Below are positions 57,799-64,000 of a DNA stretch of 64,000 bases, one piece after another. This stretch comes from Acidobacteriota bacterium. Its GTDB lineage: Bacteria > Acidobacteriota > Thermoanaerobaculia > UBA5066 > Gp7-AA6. Where the stretch lies: positions 62,001-126,000 of the forward strand of contig DAHUXD010000012.1 of assembly GCA_027307335.1 (NCBI GenBank), written 5' to 3'. A model generated the notes under the pieces. That model saw only the letters and a list, made by a program, of their open reading frames with translations. It made no database searches and was not told the DNA's origin. The stretch's first letter is position 1; each line of letters starts with the position of its first letter. Both the position numbers and the translations under genes were made by a program.

Positions 57799-58282
57799 GG
57801 ACCGGGACCGGTCCCGCCGCCTCCGCCCCGAAACTTCCCGAGCCCTTCGAGCGGGGCCGGCAGCGCTTGCAGATGCCGCGCATCTGGTGGTTGTGCGAGA
57901 GCAGCACGAACCCGTGCCGCACCGCGACCTCGTCCTGGAGCGCCTCGATCCGGGGCTCGAAGAACTCGATGACCCGGCCGCACTGGTCGCAGATCAGATG
58001 GTCGTGGTGGTCGCCCGCATGCAGCCGTTCGTATCGGTACCCCGCCTCGCCGATCCGGAGCTTTCCGACGACGCCCGCCTCGACGAGCAGCTCGAGTGTC
58101 CGGTAGATCGTCGCGCGCGAGATCTTCTTGTGCTTGGTGCGCAGCCGCACGAGCAGCTCGTCGGCCTCGACGTGCTCGTGCTTGCTGAAAACTTCATCAA
58201 AGAGAGCCTGGCGCTCGGACGTGAGCTTCAGCCCCCGTCGTTCCAGATACTTGCGGAAGATTGCCAGCTCGCGGCGGTTCAT
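57773..58282 (-). CDS. fur: Ferric uptake regulator (Fur family)
   Basis: A 169-residue Fur protein. The winged helix is at about 20-75 (SRATIYRTLELLVEAGVVGK), and HHDHLICDQCG (92-102) gives the metal-binding histidines. The zinc cysteines are C98/C101 and C138/C141. A Gly/Pro-rich C-terminal tail is additional. ATG at 58282 is preferred over a TTG seven codons upstream, because the TTG would lie inside the palindromic element. It probably represses itself and the divergent FTR1 gene when iron is sufficient. Confidence 0.92.
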   Translation of the reverse strand: MNRRELAIFRKYLERRGLKLTSERQALFDEVFSKHEHVEADELLVRLRTKHKKISRATIYRTLELLVEAGVVGKLRIGEAGYRYERLHAGDHHDHLICDQCGRVIEFFEPRIEALQDEVAVRHGFVLLSHNHQMRGICKRCRPRSKGSGSFGAEAAGPVPVPISSRPRG

Positions 58283-58296
58283 GGGATTGCGACTCT

Positions 58297-58312
58297 GTCT
58301 CAATTGAGATAC
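58297..58312. promoter_or_regulatory. Palindromic Fur-box-like operator between fur and FTR1
   Basis: Perfect 12-base palindrome TCTCAATTGAGA (58298-58309) in the 82-base gap between divergent genes, about 15 bases before the fur ATG. Half-site TTGAGA/TCTCAA also occurs in the operator at 60000. A TTGACT -35-like hexamer for fur is at 58337-58332 on the minus strand. Confidence 0.65.
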
Positions 58313-58364
58313 TCTCCCTGGTCCGGCCGGAAGTCAAGGGCCGTTCCGTCGAAAGGGCACGCCG

Positions 58365-59153
58365 ATGTGGCAGGGGTTCACGATCGCGCTCCGGGAAGGA
58401 ATCGAGGCTTTCCTCATCGTCGCGCTGACGCTCGCGTACCTGAAGCGAACCGGCCGGCCGGGCCTCGCCCGCGCCGTCTACGCCGCCGTCGCCGTGTCGG
58501 CCGTGACCTGCGCCGGCGCGGGCCTGCTCTTCGCGAAGGCGGCCAACCAGTCGCTGTGGGAGGGCATCCTCGCGCTCGTCGCCGCCGCGCTCGTCGGCAG
58601 CCTCCTCTTCTACATGAAGCGCGTGTCGAAACGCCTGAAGAGCGACATCGAGACGAGGCTCGAAGCGCGCGCCGCGGCCGGCGCGGGACGCGCGTTCTGG
58701 GGCGTCTTCGCGTTCACGCTCCTGATGATCACGCGCGAGGGGATGGAGACCGCGCTCCTCATCGCGACCGCCTTCTTCCAGCTGAAGTCCGCGGCCGTGG
58801 TCACCGGGCTCGCGCTCGGCCTCGCCGCCGCGGCGGCGATCGGGTTCTCGTGGACGCGGCTCGGCAAGAGCGTGGACGTGCGAGCGATCCTGAACGTCTC
58901 GGCGATTTTCCTCGGGATCTTCCTGGTCCAGCTCGTGCTCTACGGCGTGCACGAGCTCGCCGAGGCGCGGCTCTTCCCCTCTTCGCAGGCGATCCACGAC
59001 GCGACGGAGATCCTCGGCCCGGACGGTCTCGTCGGCCACCTGCTCGCCTACGCGCTCGCCGCGGTGCCGACGGTCTGGCTCGCGGGTCTCTGGTGGAAGC
59101 GGCGGCGGGCGGCCGCCGGTGCGGGCGGCGCCCCGCGCGTCAGCGCGGCGTAG
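58365..59153 (+). CDS. FTR1-family high-affinity iron permease (EfeU-like)
   Basis: A 262-residue protein with about seven membrane segments. The two iron-binding R-E-x-x-E motifs are intact: REGIE at 10-14 and REGME at 124-128. The family imports ferric iron, usually with a periplasmic ferroxidase partner, which I do not see here. It is divergent from fur and shares its operator region. The end overlaps the convergent gene at 59140 by 14 bases. Confidence 0.93.
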   Translation: MWQGFTIALREGIEAFLIVALTLAYLKRTGRPGLARAVYAAVAVSAVTCAGAGLLFAKAANQSLWEGILALVAAALVGSLLFYMKRVSKRLKSDIETRLEARAAAGAGRAFWGVFAFTLLMITREGMETALLIATAFFQLKSAAVVTGLALGLAAAAAIGFSWTRLGKSVDVRAILNVSAIFLGIFLVQLVLYGVHELAEARLFPSSQAIHDATEILGPDGLVGHLLAYALAAVPTVWLAGLWWKRRRAAAGAGGAPRVSAA

Positions 59154-59883
59154 AAGTCGCCGCGGGCCGCGGCGTGCGGCCCGACCGGAGCATCGCCTCG
59201 ATGACCGCCGGAGAGACTCCGGCGGAGCGCAGCTCCTGGATCTCCGCGGTCGTGAGCGAGTAGACGGTGCGTTCCCGTTCGACCCGCGCCAGGAGATCCG
59301 CGTCCGTCGCGCCGGCCTGCTTCGCCGCCAGGATCGACGCGTACGGTTTCGAAACCGGGCGTGGCGTCCCGAAGTAGGGCTGGTCGGGAACGGCCGAAAT
59401 CGGTCTCGGCGTCGGCGCCGCGGTCCGGGAGGCGTCCACGATCCGGCGGAGGTAGCCCGACGGATGTCCTCCCGCCGTGCCGCAGGAGCCGTCCGCCGGA
59501 TGCGTGAAGTGGATCAGGTCGCCGCCCTTCGGCACGTGCACGTACTCGCCGGCGATCTCGATCCGGTCGGCCTTCTCGAGATGGAGGGCGGCGCCGCCGC
59601 ACGAGAGGTCGTGCACGACCTTCACCGGATGCGCGGTGTCGATGGCGAGCTCGCGATCGGCGCCCGACGGCTGGTTCGCCGCCGGCCGCGCCGAGACCAG
59701 TCGGATCTCGAACTCGAGGAAGCGGCGGCCGTTCCTGTGCACGGTCTCCTTCGGCGGGGTGACGATGGTCGCCTCCCCCACGATCTGGACGTGCGGGCTC
59801 TTGCGGGACGGGGCGGCCGCCAGGAGCGCCGGGGCGAAGACGAGCAGGGCGAGAACGAGGGGAGCGAGACGGCGATGGCGCAT
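59140..59883 (-). CDS. Exported protein of unknown function
   Basis: A 247-residue protein with a signal peptide (RLAPLVLALLVFAPALLAAA). The N-terminal half contains VQIVGEATIVTPPKETVHRN and a central stretch CGGAALHLEKADRIEIAGEY; two Cys and several His residues could bind metal. The C-terminus has a helical motif (YSLTTAEIQELRSAGVSPAV) seen in other acidobacterial exported proteins. It sits in the iron region but on its own strand. No family recognised with confidence. Confidence 0.7.
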   Translation of the reverse strand: MRHRRLAPLVLALLVFAPALLAAAPSRKSPHVQIVGEATIVTPPKETVHRNGRRFLEFEIRLVSARPAANQPSGADRELAIDTAHPVKVVHDLSCGGAALHLEKADRIEIAGEYVHVPKGGDLIHFTHPADGSCGTAGGHPSGYLRRIVDASRTAAPTPRPISAVPDQPYFGTPRPVSKPYASILAAKQAGATDADLLARVERERTVYSLTTAEIQELRSAGVSPAVIEAMLRSGRTPRPAATSTPR

Positions 59884-59967
59884 CGGCGCATTATGCGACG
59901 GCGTCGCCCCGCCATCGGCCGGGCATGCCTCGCCCCCACGCGGGCTTCCCCTGGTGCAAATACCCCA

Positions 59968-60020
59968 TTGACGCCCGGGCCACCTCTCCCTTAGGCTGCG
60001 ATTGAGACTGAATCTCAATC
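59968..60020 (+). promoter_or_regulatory. Promoter with downstream Fur-box-like palindrome for the ApbE operon
   Basis: TTGACG (59968-59973), 18-base spacer, TAGGCT (59992-59997), followed directly by the 21-base palindrome GATTGAGA-CTGAA-TCTCAATC (60000-60020) covering the expected transcript start. This is where a repressor would block initiation. The 7-base arms are perfect. Confidence 0.7.
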
Positions 60021-60087
60021 CAATCTGACGGAGACGAGAGGGGATGCGGGGACGGAAGCGGGTCCATGACTCGAAGCGGGAGAGCGC

Positions 60088-61125
60088 ATGATCGGCGTTC
60101 TCGCGATCGCCACCCTCGTCTCGGGTACCTCCCCGCGGGTCCCCGTCGAGCGCCGCGTCGCGTCCATGGGCACGACCCTCGACGTCGTCGTCGTCGCCCG
60201 CGACCGGGGCCTCGGTCTCGCCGCTTCGGAAGCCGCATTGCGAGAGATCCAGCGCGTCGAGGCCCTGCTGACGACCTGGAAGCGGGGCGGCGAGCTCGAC
60301 CGGATCGACGAGGCCCCGCCCGATCGCCCCGTGCGCGTCTCGCCGGAGCTCGCCGGCCTGCTCGCCGAGGTCTTCGCCTGGATCCCGCGAACCGAGGGCG
60401 CGTTCGATCCGACGATCGCACCGCTCCTGCGCGCCTGGGACCTGCGCGGCCAGGGCCGCATTCCGTCGGCCGCGGAGCTCTCCGCGGCGCGCGCCGCCGC
60501 CGGCTCGGACAAGTTCCGGCTGGATGCCTCCGCGAACTCCGTCACGCGCCTCGATCCGGCCGCCGGCATCGAGGAGGGCGCCTGGGGCAAGGGCTACGGC
60601 CTCGACCGCGCCGCGGCGGCGCTGAGGTCGGCGGGCGTCTCGGACGCGGCGCTCGATCTCGGCGGGCAGGTGCTCGCGCTCGGCGCGGACGCGGAAGGCA
60701 AACCGTGGAGGGTGCCGGTCGCGGACCCGCGGGAGCGCGGGCGCGCCGTCGCCGTCCTTGGTTTGACCGGAGCGTCCGCCTCGACGTCGGGCGACTCCGA
60801 ACGCTCTCGCGAGTCCGGCGGCCGAAGCATCGGCCACATCCTCGATCCGCACACGGGCGAGCCCGCGCCGGACTTCGGCTCGGTCACGGTCGTCGCGCCG
60901 ACCGGACTCGTGGCGGACGTGCTGTCGACGGCCTTCTTCGTCCTCGGTCCGGCGCGCGGCCTCGCGCTCTCGGAGCGGCTGCGTCGCGGCGGCATTCGGA
61001 ACGAGGCGATCTTCCTCGTCGTGCGCGGCGGCTCGCTCGAGGCGCTCGCGAGCCCCGGCATCTCCGCGCTCGTCCTTTCGTTCGACCCGGCCGCCGTGCA
61101 CGGCCTGACGACCTCGACGCGATGA
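60088..61125 (+). CDS. apbE: FAD:protein FMN transferase (ApbE family)
   Basis: A 345-residue protein with a short signal-like N-terminus (IGVLAIATLVSGTSP). Family motifs are present: SMGTTLDVVVVA, EGAWGKGYGLDRAAAAL, HILDPHTGEPAP and VVAPTGLVADVLSTAFFVLG, the last carrying metal- and FAD-binding residues. ApbE attaches FMN to a Thr or Ser in the sequence [S/T]-G-A-[T/S] of partner proteins outside the cytoplasm. A partner with exactly that motif is encoded two genes downstream. It is first in the operon, 68 bases after the Fur-box-like palindrome. Confidence 0.93.
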   Translation: MIGVLAIATLVSGTSPRVPVERRVASMGTTLDVVVVARDRGLGLAASEAALREIQRVEALLTTWKRGGELDRIDEAPPDRPVRVSPELAGLLAEVFAWIPRTEGAFDPTIAPLLRAWDLRGQGRIPSAAELSAARAAAGSDKFRLDASANSVTRLDPAAGIEEGAWGKGYGLDRAAAALRSAGVSDAALDLGGQVLALGADAEGKPWRVPVADPRERGRAVAVLGLTGASASTSGDSERSRESGGRSIGHILDPHTGEPAPDFGSVTVVAPTGLVADVLSTAFFVLGPARGLALSERLRRGGIRNEAIFLVVRGGSLEALASPGISALVLSFDPAAVHGLTTSTR

Positions 61126-61148
61126 ACACCCGAGAGGAGGCAAATCCC

Positions 61149-62588
61149 ATGCGTCGCTTCATGCGGTTCCTGTTCCTGGTCCTCGTCCTCGGCGGCCCCC
61201 TCGTCGCGGCGGCCCAGGCGCCGCCGCCCGCCCCCACGCCGGCCCCGCCGCTCACCCCCGAGCAGCGCATCGAGCAGCTCGAGAAGCTGCTCGCCGACAC
61301 GCGCACCGAGCTCGAGCGTCTCAAGGCCTTCTCCACGTCTGCGGAGACCAACGCGAAGCTCGAGGAGCTCTCGCGGCGCATCGACATCCTGGCCGAGGAG
61401 ATCCAGAACCTGAAGATGGGCGAGGCGGCGCCCGCGCTCGAGGCCGGGGCGAAATCGGGCGAGAAGTCCGTCGAGCGCTACGGGATCGGCCCCGCGGCGG
61501 CGCGCGTCTACGGGATCAAGTCGGGCGTCTCGATCGGCGGGTACGGCGAGGTGCTCTACGACAATTTCGCCCCGAAGGACCAGAGCGGCAACCCCGCCTC
61601 GGGCGAGGACGTCATCACGCTGCTGCGCGCCGTCGTCTACCTCGGCTACAAGTTCGACCAGCACTTCGTGCTGAACACCGAGATCGAGTACGAGAACGCG
61701 GTCGTCGCCTCGGACAAGGGCGGCGAGGCCGAGGTCGAGTTCGCCTACATCGACTACATGCACGCGCCCGCCTTCAACGCGCGCACGGGACTCGTCCTGA
61801 TTCCGTCGGGCCTGATCAACCAGCTCCACGAGCCGACGGCGTACCTCGGCGCGCGCCGCCCCGACGTCGAGACGTTCATCATCCCGTCGACCTGGCGCGA
61901 GATCGGGACGGGGTTCTACGGAACGCATGGTCCGGTCTCGTACCAGTTCTACGGCGTCAACGGCCTGAACGTGGCGGGCTACAGCGCCGACGAGGGCATC
62001 CACGAAGGCTCGCAGGAGGGCTCCGAGGCGCTGGCGAAGAGCTGGGCGTTTGCGGGCCGCGTCGACTTCACCGCGATGCCTGGGCTGCTCGTCGGCGCGT
62101 CGGTCTTCTCCGGGGACGCGGGGCAGGGCCAGTTCACGCCGTCGGGCCAGAAGATCAGCGCGCTCACGACCGTCTTCGACGCGCACCTCGACTGGCGCTG
62201 GCGCGGGCTGTGGCTGCGCGGTCTGTACGCGCACACGTCGGTCGCGCAGGCGAATCTCGTCAACGAGCTCAACGGCTTCCAGGGCGACGAGTCGGTCGGA
62301 AGCCGGCAGGAGGGCTGGTACGTGCAGGCCGGCTACGACGTCCTCTCGCTCGTCCCCGGCACGCGCCTCTCGCTGATTCCGTACGCCCGCTACGAGCAGT
62401 ACGATACGCAGGCTCAGGTCCCCGTCGGTTACGAGCGGAATCCCGCGAACGACATCACGGAGCTCACGCTCGGCGCCGCCTTCCAGCCGATTCCCCAGCT
62501 CATTCTCAAGGCCGACTGGCAGCAGCGGCACAATGCCGCGAAAACGGGAGTGAACGTTTGGAACGTCTCGCTCGGCTACGTCTTCTGA
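61149..62588 (+). CDS. Outer-membrane porin-like protein with N-terminal coiled coil
   Basis: A 479-residue protein. Signal peptide (RFLFLVLVLGGPLVAAAQ), a Pro-rich linker, then a periplasmic coiled coil (about 38-95; RIEQLEKLLADTRTELERLK), and a beta-barrel from about residue 120 to the terminal aromatic residue (NVSLGYVF). GGYGEVLYDN and alternating aromatic strands are typical of outer-membrane porins. GAGAGGAGG sets ATG at 61149; an in-frame ATG at 61122 overlaps the apbE stop as ATGA. It may let iron or chelates into the periplasm. Confidence 0.87.
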   Translation: MRRFMRFLFLVLVLGGPLVAAAQAPPPAPTPAPPLTPEQRIEQLEKLLADTRTELERLKAFSTSAETNAKLEELSRRIDILAEEIQNLKMGEAAPALEAGAKSGEKSVERYGIGPAAARVYGIKSGVSIGGYGEVLYDNFAPKDQSGNPASGEDVITLLRAVVYLGYKFDQHFVLNTEIEYENAVVASDKGGEAEVEFAYIDYMHAPAFNARTGLVLIPSGLINQLHEPTAYLGARRPDVETFIIPSTWREIGTGFYGTHGPVSYQFYGVNGLNVAGYSADEGIHEGSQEGSEALAKSWAFAGRVDFTAMPGLLVGASVFSGDAGQGQFTPSGQKISALTTVFDAHLDWRWRGLWLRGLYAHTSVAQANLVNELNGFQGDESVGSRQEGWYVQAGYDVLSLVPGTRLSLIPYARYEQYDTQAQVPVGYERNPANDITELTLGAAFQPIPQLILKADWQQRHNAAKTGVNVWNVSLGYVF

Positions 62589-63130
62589 GAATCGCGCGGC
62601 TCCTCGCGGTCGCGGCGGCGCTCGTCGTCGCCGCCCGCGTGGCCTCGGGCAAGGTTTTCCTCACGGCGGAGGAGGCGCTGAAGCTCGCCTTCCCGGGCGC
62701 GACGATCACCCGGCGCACCGCGTTCCTGACGAAGGCGCAGCAGCAGGCCGCGCGCCAGCTCTCGGGCGACGAGGAGCCGCCCTCGGCGCTCGCGACCTTC
62801 TACACGGGGATCAGGGACGGCCGGCTCGTCGGCACGGCGTACGTCGACACGCACGTCGTGCGCACGATGCCGGAGACGATCCTCGTCGTCGTCGACCCCG
62901 CTGGCGCCATCGCGCGGATCGAGGTGCTCTCCTTCTCGGAGCCCGAGGAGTACCTGCCGAAGGCGCACTGGTACGAGCAGTTCCAGGGCAAGCCGCTCGA
63001 CGACGAGCTGTCGTTGAAACGCGCGATCCGCCCGGTCACGGGCGCGACGCTGACGGCGCGCGCCACGACGGACGCCGCTCGCCGCGTGCTCGCGCTCCAC
63101 AAGGTCCTCCGGGAGGCGCCGAAGCCATGA
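62558..63130 (+). CDS. FMN-binding-domain protein, ApbE substrate candidate
   Basis: A 190-residue membrane-anchored protein. A basic N-terminus and hydrophobic anchor (RIARLLAVAAALVVAARVAS) are followed by an extracytoplasmic FMN-binding domain. IRPVTGATLTARAT has the flavinylation motif T-G-A-T (T164 the likely attachment site). TTG at 62558 with GGGAG upstream is the best standard start, overlapping the porin by 31 bases; a CTG at 62585 overlapping the porin stop is also possible. It resembles RnfG/NqrC-like flavoproteins and would carry electrons to an outside acceptor. Confidence 0.87.
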   Translation: MERLARLRLLRIARLLAVAAALVVAARVASGKVFLTAEEALKLAFPGATITRRTAFLTKAQQQAARQLSGDEEPPSALATFYTGIRDGRLVGTAYVDTHVVRTMPETILVVVDPAGAIARIEVLSFSEPEEYLPKAHWYEQFQGKPLDDELSLKRAIRPVTGATLTARATTDAARRVLALHKVLREAPKP

Positions 63131-63606
63131 AGCGGTGGGAGGCGTGGTGGAACCACGCGGCGCTCGCCGCCGTGTCGCTGACGGGCCTCGTATACGGCGT
63201 CTTCAAGTACTTCGTACTGAACCCGGACCCGGACTCGCGGGCGGGGCACCCGCTGCAGCCCGTGTTTCTCAAGGCGCACCTGCTCGTTGCGCCGTTCGCC
63301 CTGATCGGCGTCGGCCTGCTCCTCCACCGCCACGCGCTCTCCCGAATGCGGCGGGGCGAGCGGCAGGGGCGGCGGACCGGAGGGCTCATCCTCTGGCTGA
63401 TCGTGCCGGTCGCGCTCAGCGGCGTGCTCATCCAGGTGCTCGTCGAGCCGCATGCCGTCCGGTGGACCGGGTGGACGCACGCGGCGCTCGGCGCGCTCTT
63501 CGTGATCGGTTACGCCTTCCATCCGAAGCGCCGCTCGCCCGCTCCGGTCCTCGAAGCGCGGGCCGACGACGGCGTCACGGAGGCGTTCGTCGAGGGGGCG
63601 CGTTAG
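63127..63606 (+). CDS. Four-helix membrane protein, probable b-type cytochrome
   Basis: A 159-residue protein with four membrane segments. Histidines sit at helix positions WWNHAALAAV, FLKAHLLVAPF, LLHRHALSRM and GWTHAALGALF, giving two pairs suited to b-type haem in the membrane. It starts within the stop of the FMN-binding protein (ATGA). By position it could pass electrons from quinol to the flavoprotein (inference). I do not recognise a named family. Confidence 0.78.
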   Translation: MKRWEAWWNHAALAAVSLTGLVYGVFKYFVLNPDPDSRAGHPLQPVFLKAHLLVAPFALIGVGLLLHRHALSRMRRGERQGRRTGGLILWLIVPVALSGVLIQVLVEPHAVRWTGWTHAALGALFVIGYAFHPKRRSPAPVLEARADDGVTEAFVEGAR

Positions 63607-63612
63607 GGCCGT

Positions 63613-64000
63613 CTAGAACACGTACGTCAGGCCCGCGGTGTACGCCGGCTTGATGTCCTGGATGCCGTTCAAGTTCTTCCAGACCGGGAACTGAGCGGCG
63701 GCGCGGACGACGAGGCCGTGCACGACGTGCACGCCGATGCGCGGGGTGAGGTAGAGCGACTGGCCCCCCGTGTTCGGGTCGATGACGCCGGAAGCGTCCA
63801 CCTGGTCGTGCTTCGCGTCGAGAAAGTTGACCTCGAGCAGCCCGTCGAGGAAGTCCGTCAGCTTGCGGTCGTAGACGACGTTCGCCTGGACGTTGTCGCC
63901 GTACTTGTAGCCGAAGTCGTTGCGGTCCGTGCCGGTGTAGGCGACCGAGGCGTAGATCGACGACTCCGCGTCGAGCAGATAGAGCCCGTTCAATCCGCCC
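63613..64000 (-). CDS. C-terminal part of an outer-membrane beta-barrel protein (truncated by window end)
   Basis: The frame is open to the window edge, so the N-terminus lies beyond it. About 128 visible residues alternate polar and hydrophobic as in beta-strands (YASVAYTGTDRNDFGYKYGD, VHVVHGLVVRAAAQFPVW) and end in AGLTYVF, the terminal aromatic expected of outer-membrane barrels. It resembles small transporter-like barrels of the phenol-degradation MetA type. Convergent with the cytochrome-like gene, seven bases away. Confidence 0.78.
   Translation of the reverse strand, partial: GGLNGLYLLDAESSIYASVAYTGTDRNDFGYKYGDNVQANVVYDRKLTDFLDGLLEVNFLDAKHDQVDASGVIDPNTGGQSLYLTPRIGVHVVHGLVVRAAAQFPVWKNLNGIQDIKPAYTAGLTYVF

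Noticed and set aside
62585-62587. CTG start for the FMN-binding protein, as a third example of CTGA coupling
   Set aside because: A TTG nine codons upstream with GGGAG in front is a standard alternative and gives a better basic signal-anchor, so I did not count this as CTG evidence.

Overview
The window is about 64 kb of very GC-rich, tightly packed bacterial chromosome. Genes often overlap by 1-4 bases, no gap without a gene exceeds about 210 bases, and I see no rRNA, tRNA, insertion sequence, prophage or CRISPR array. A VWFA-related protein of the type typical of Acidobacteria, paired DUF1800/DUF1501 exported proteins, a PGM1-like peptide ligase, outer-membrane proteins and many exported metallopeptidases point to a Gram-negative member of Acidobacteriota (possibly the Thermoanaerobaculia). 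This is an inference from gene content, not a search result.

Layout. (a) 1-7293: one translationally coupled operon of seven genes built around inositol phosphate: flippase-like membrane protein, CTP:inositol-phosphate-type nucleotidyltransferase, ATP-grasp enzyme, class III aminotransferase, Gfo/Idh/MocA dehydrogenase, CDP-alcohol phosphatidyltransferase and myo-inositol-1-phosphate synthase. This is the best candidate for an undescribed system: production and export of a modified (perhaps aminated or amidated) inositol-phosphate headgroup or solute. (b) 7.3-16.1 kb: housekeeping and exported proteins (DNA polymerase IV, citrate synthase, a transsulfuration-type PLP enzyme, metalloprotease-like proteins, a thioesterase and an esterase). 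(c) 16.2-23 kb: an SLH/DUF1800 plus DUF1501 exported pair, then an ECF sigma, anti-sigma and DUF4097 repeat-protein operon. (d) 23-39.7 kb: M2 peptidase, RNB nuclease, PGM1-like ligase with a cation-efflux protein, an OPT peptide transporter coupled to a DUF885 peptidase that seems to start at CTG, a tandem duplicate pair, a second transsulfuration enzyme, D-aminopeptidase and a D-amino-acid lyase. (e) 39.7-49.6 kb: MarR-YceI-desaturase group, amidase, acyltransferase and an ArsR-type regulator, with two AT-rich promoters that predict nearly leaderless mRNAs. (f) 49.7-57.8 kb: ABC exporter, DUF885 protein lacking its metal motif, BI-1 protein, uracil-DNA glycosylase, cupredoxin and TyrRS. (g) 57.8-63.6 kb: an iron region with Fur, an FTR1 permease, and an ApbE/porin/FMN-binding/cytochrome-like operon. 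Palindromes sharing the half-site TTGAGA sit at fur and in front of the ApbE operon, suggesting an iron-controlled extracytoplasmic flavin electron-transfer module.

Three families of dispersed intergenic inverted repeats occur. One overlaps coding ends, so that it supplies the stop codon and C-terminal tail of two unrelated proteins.
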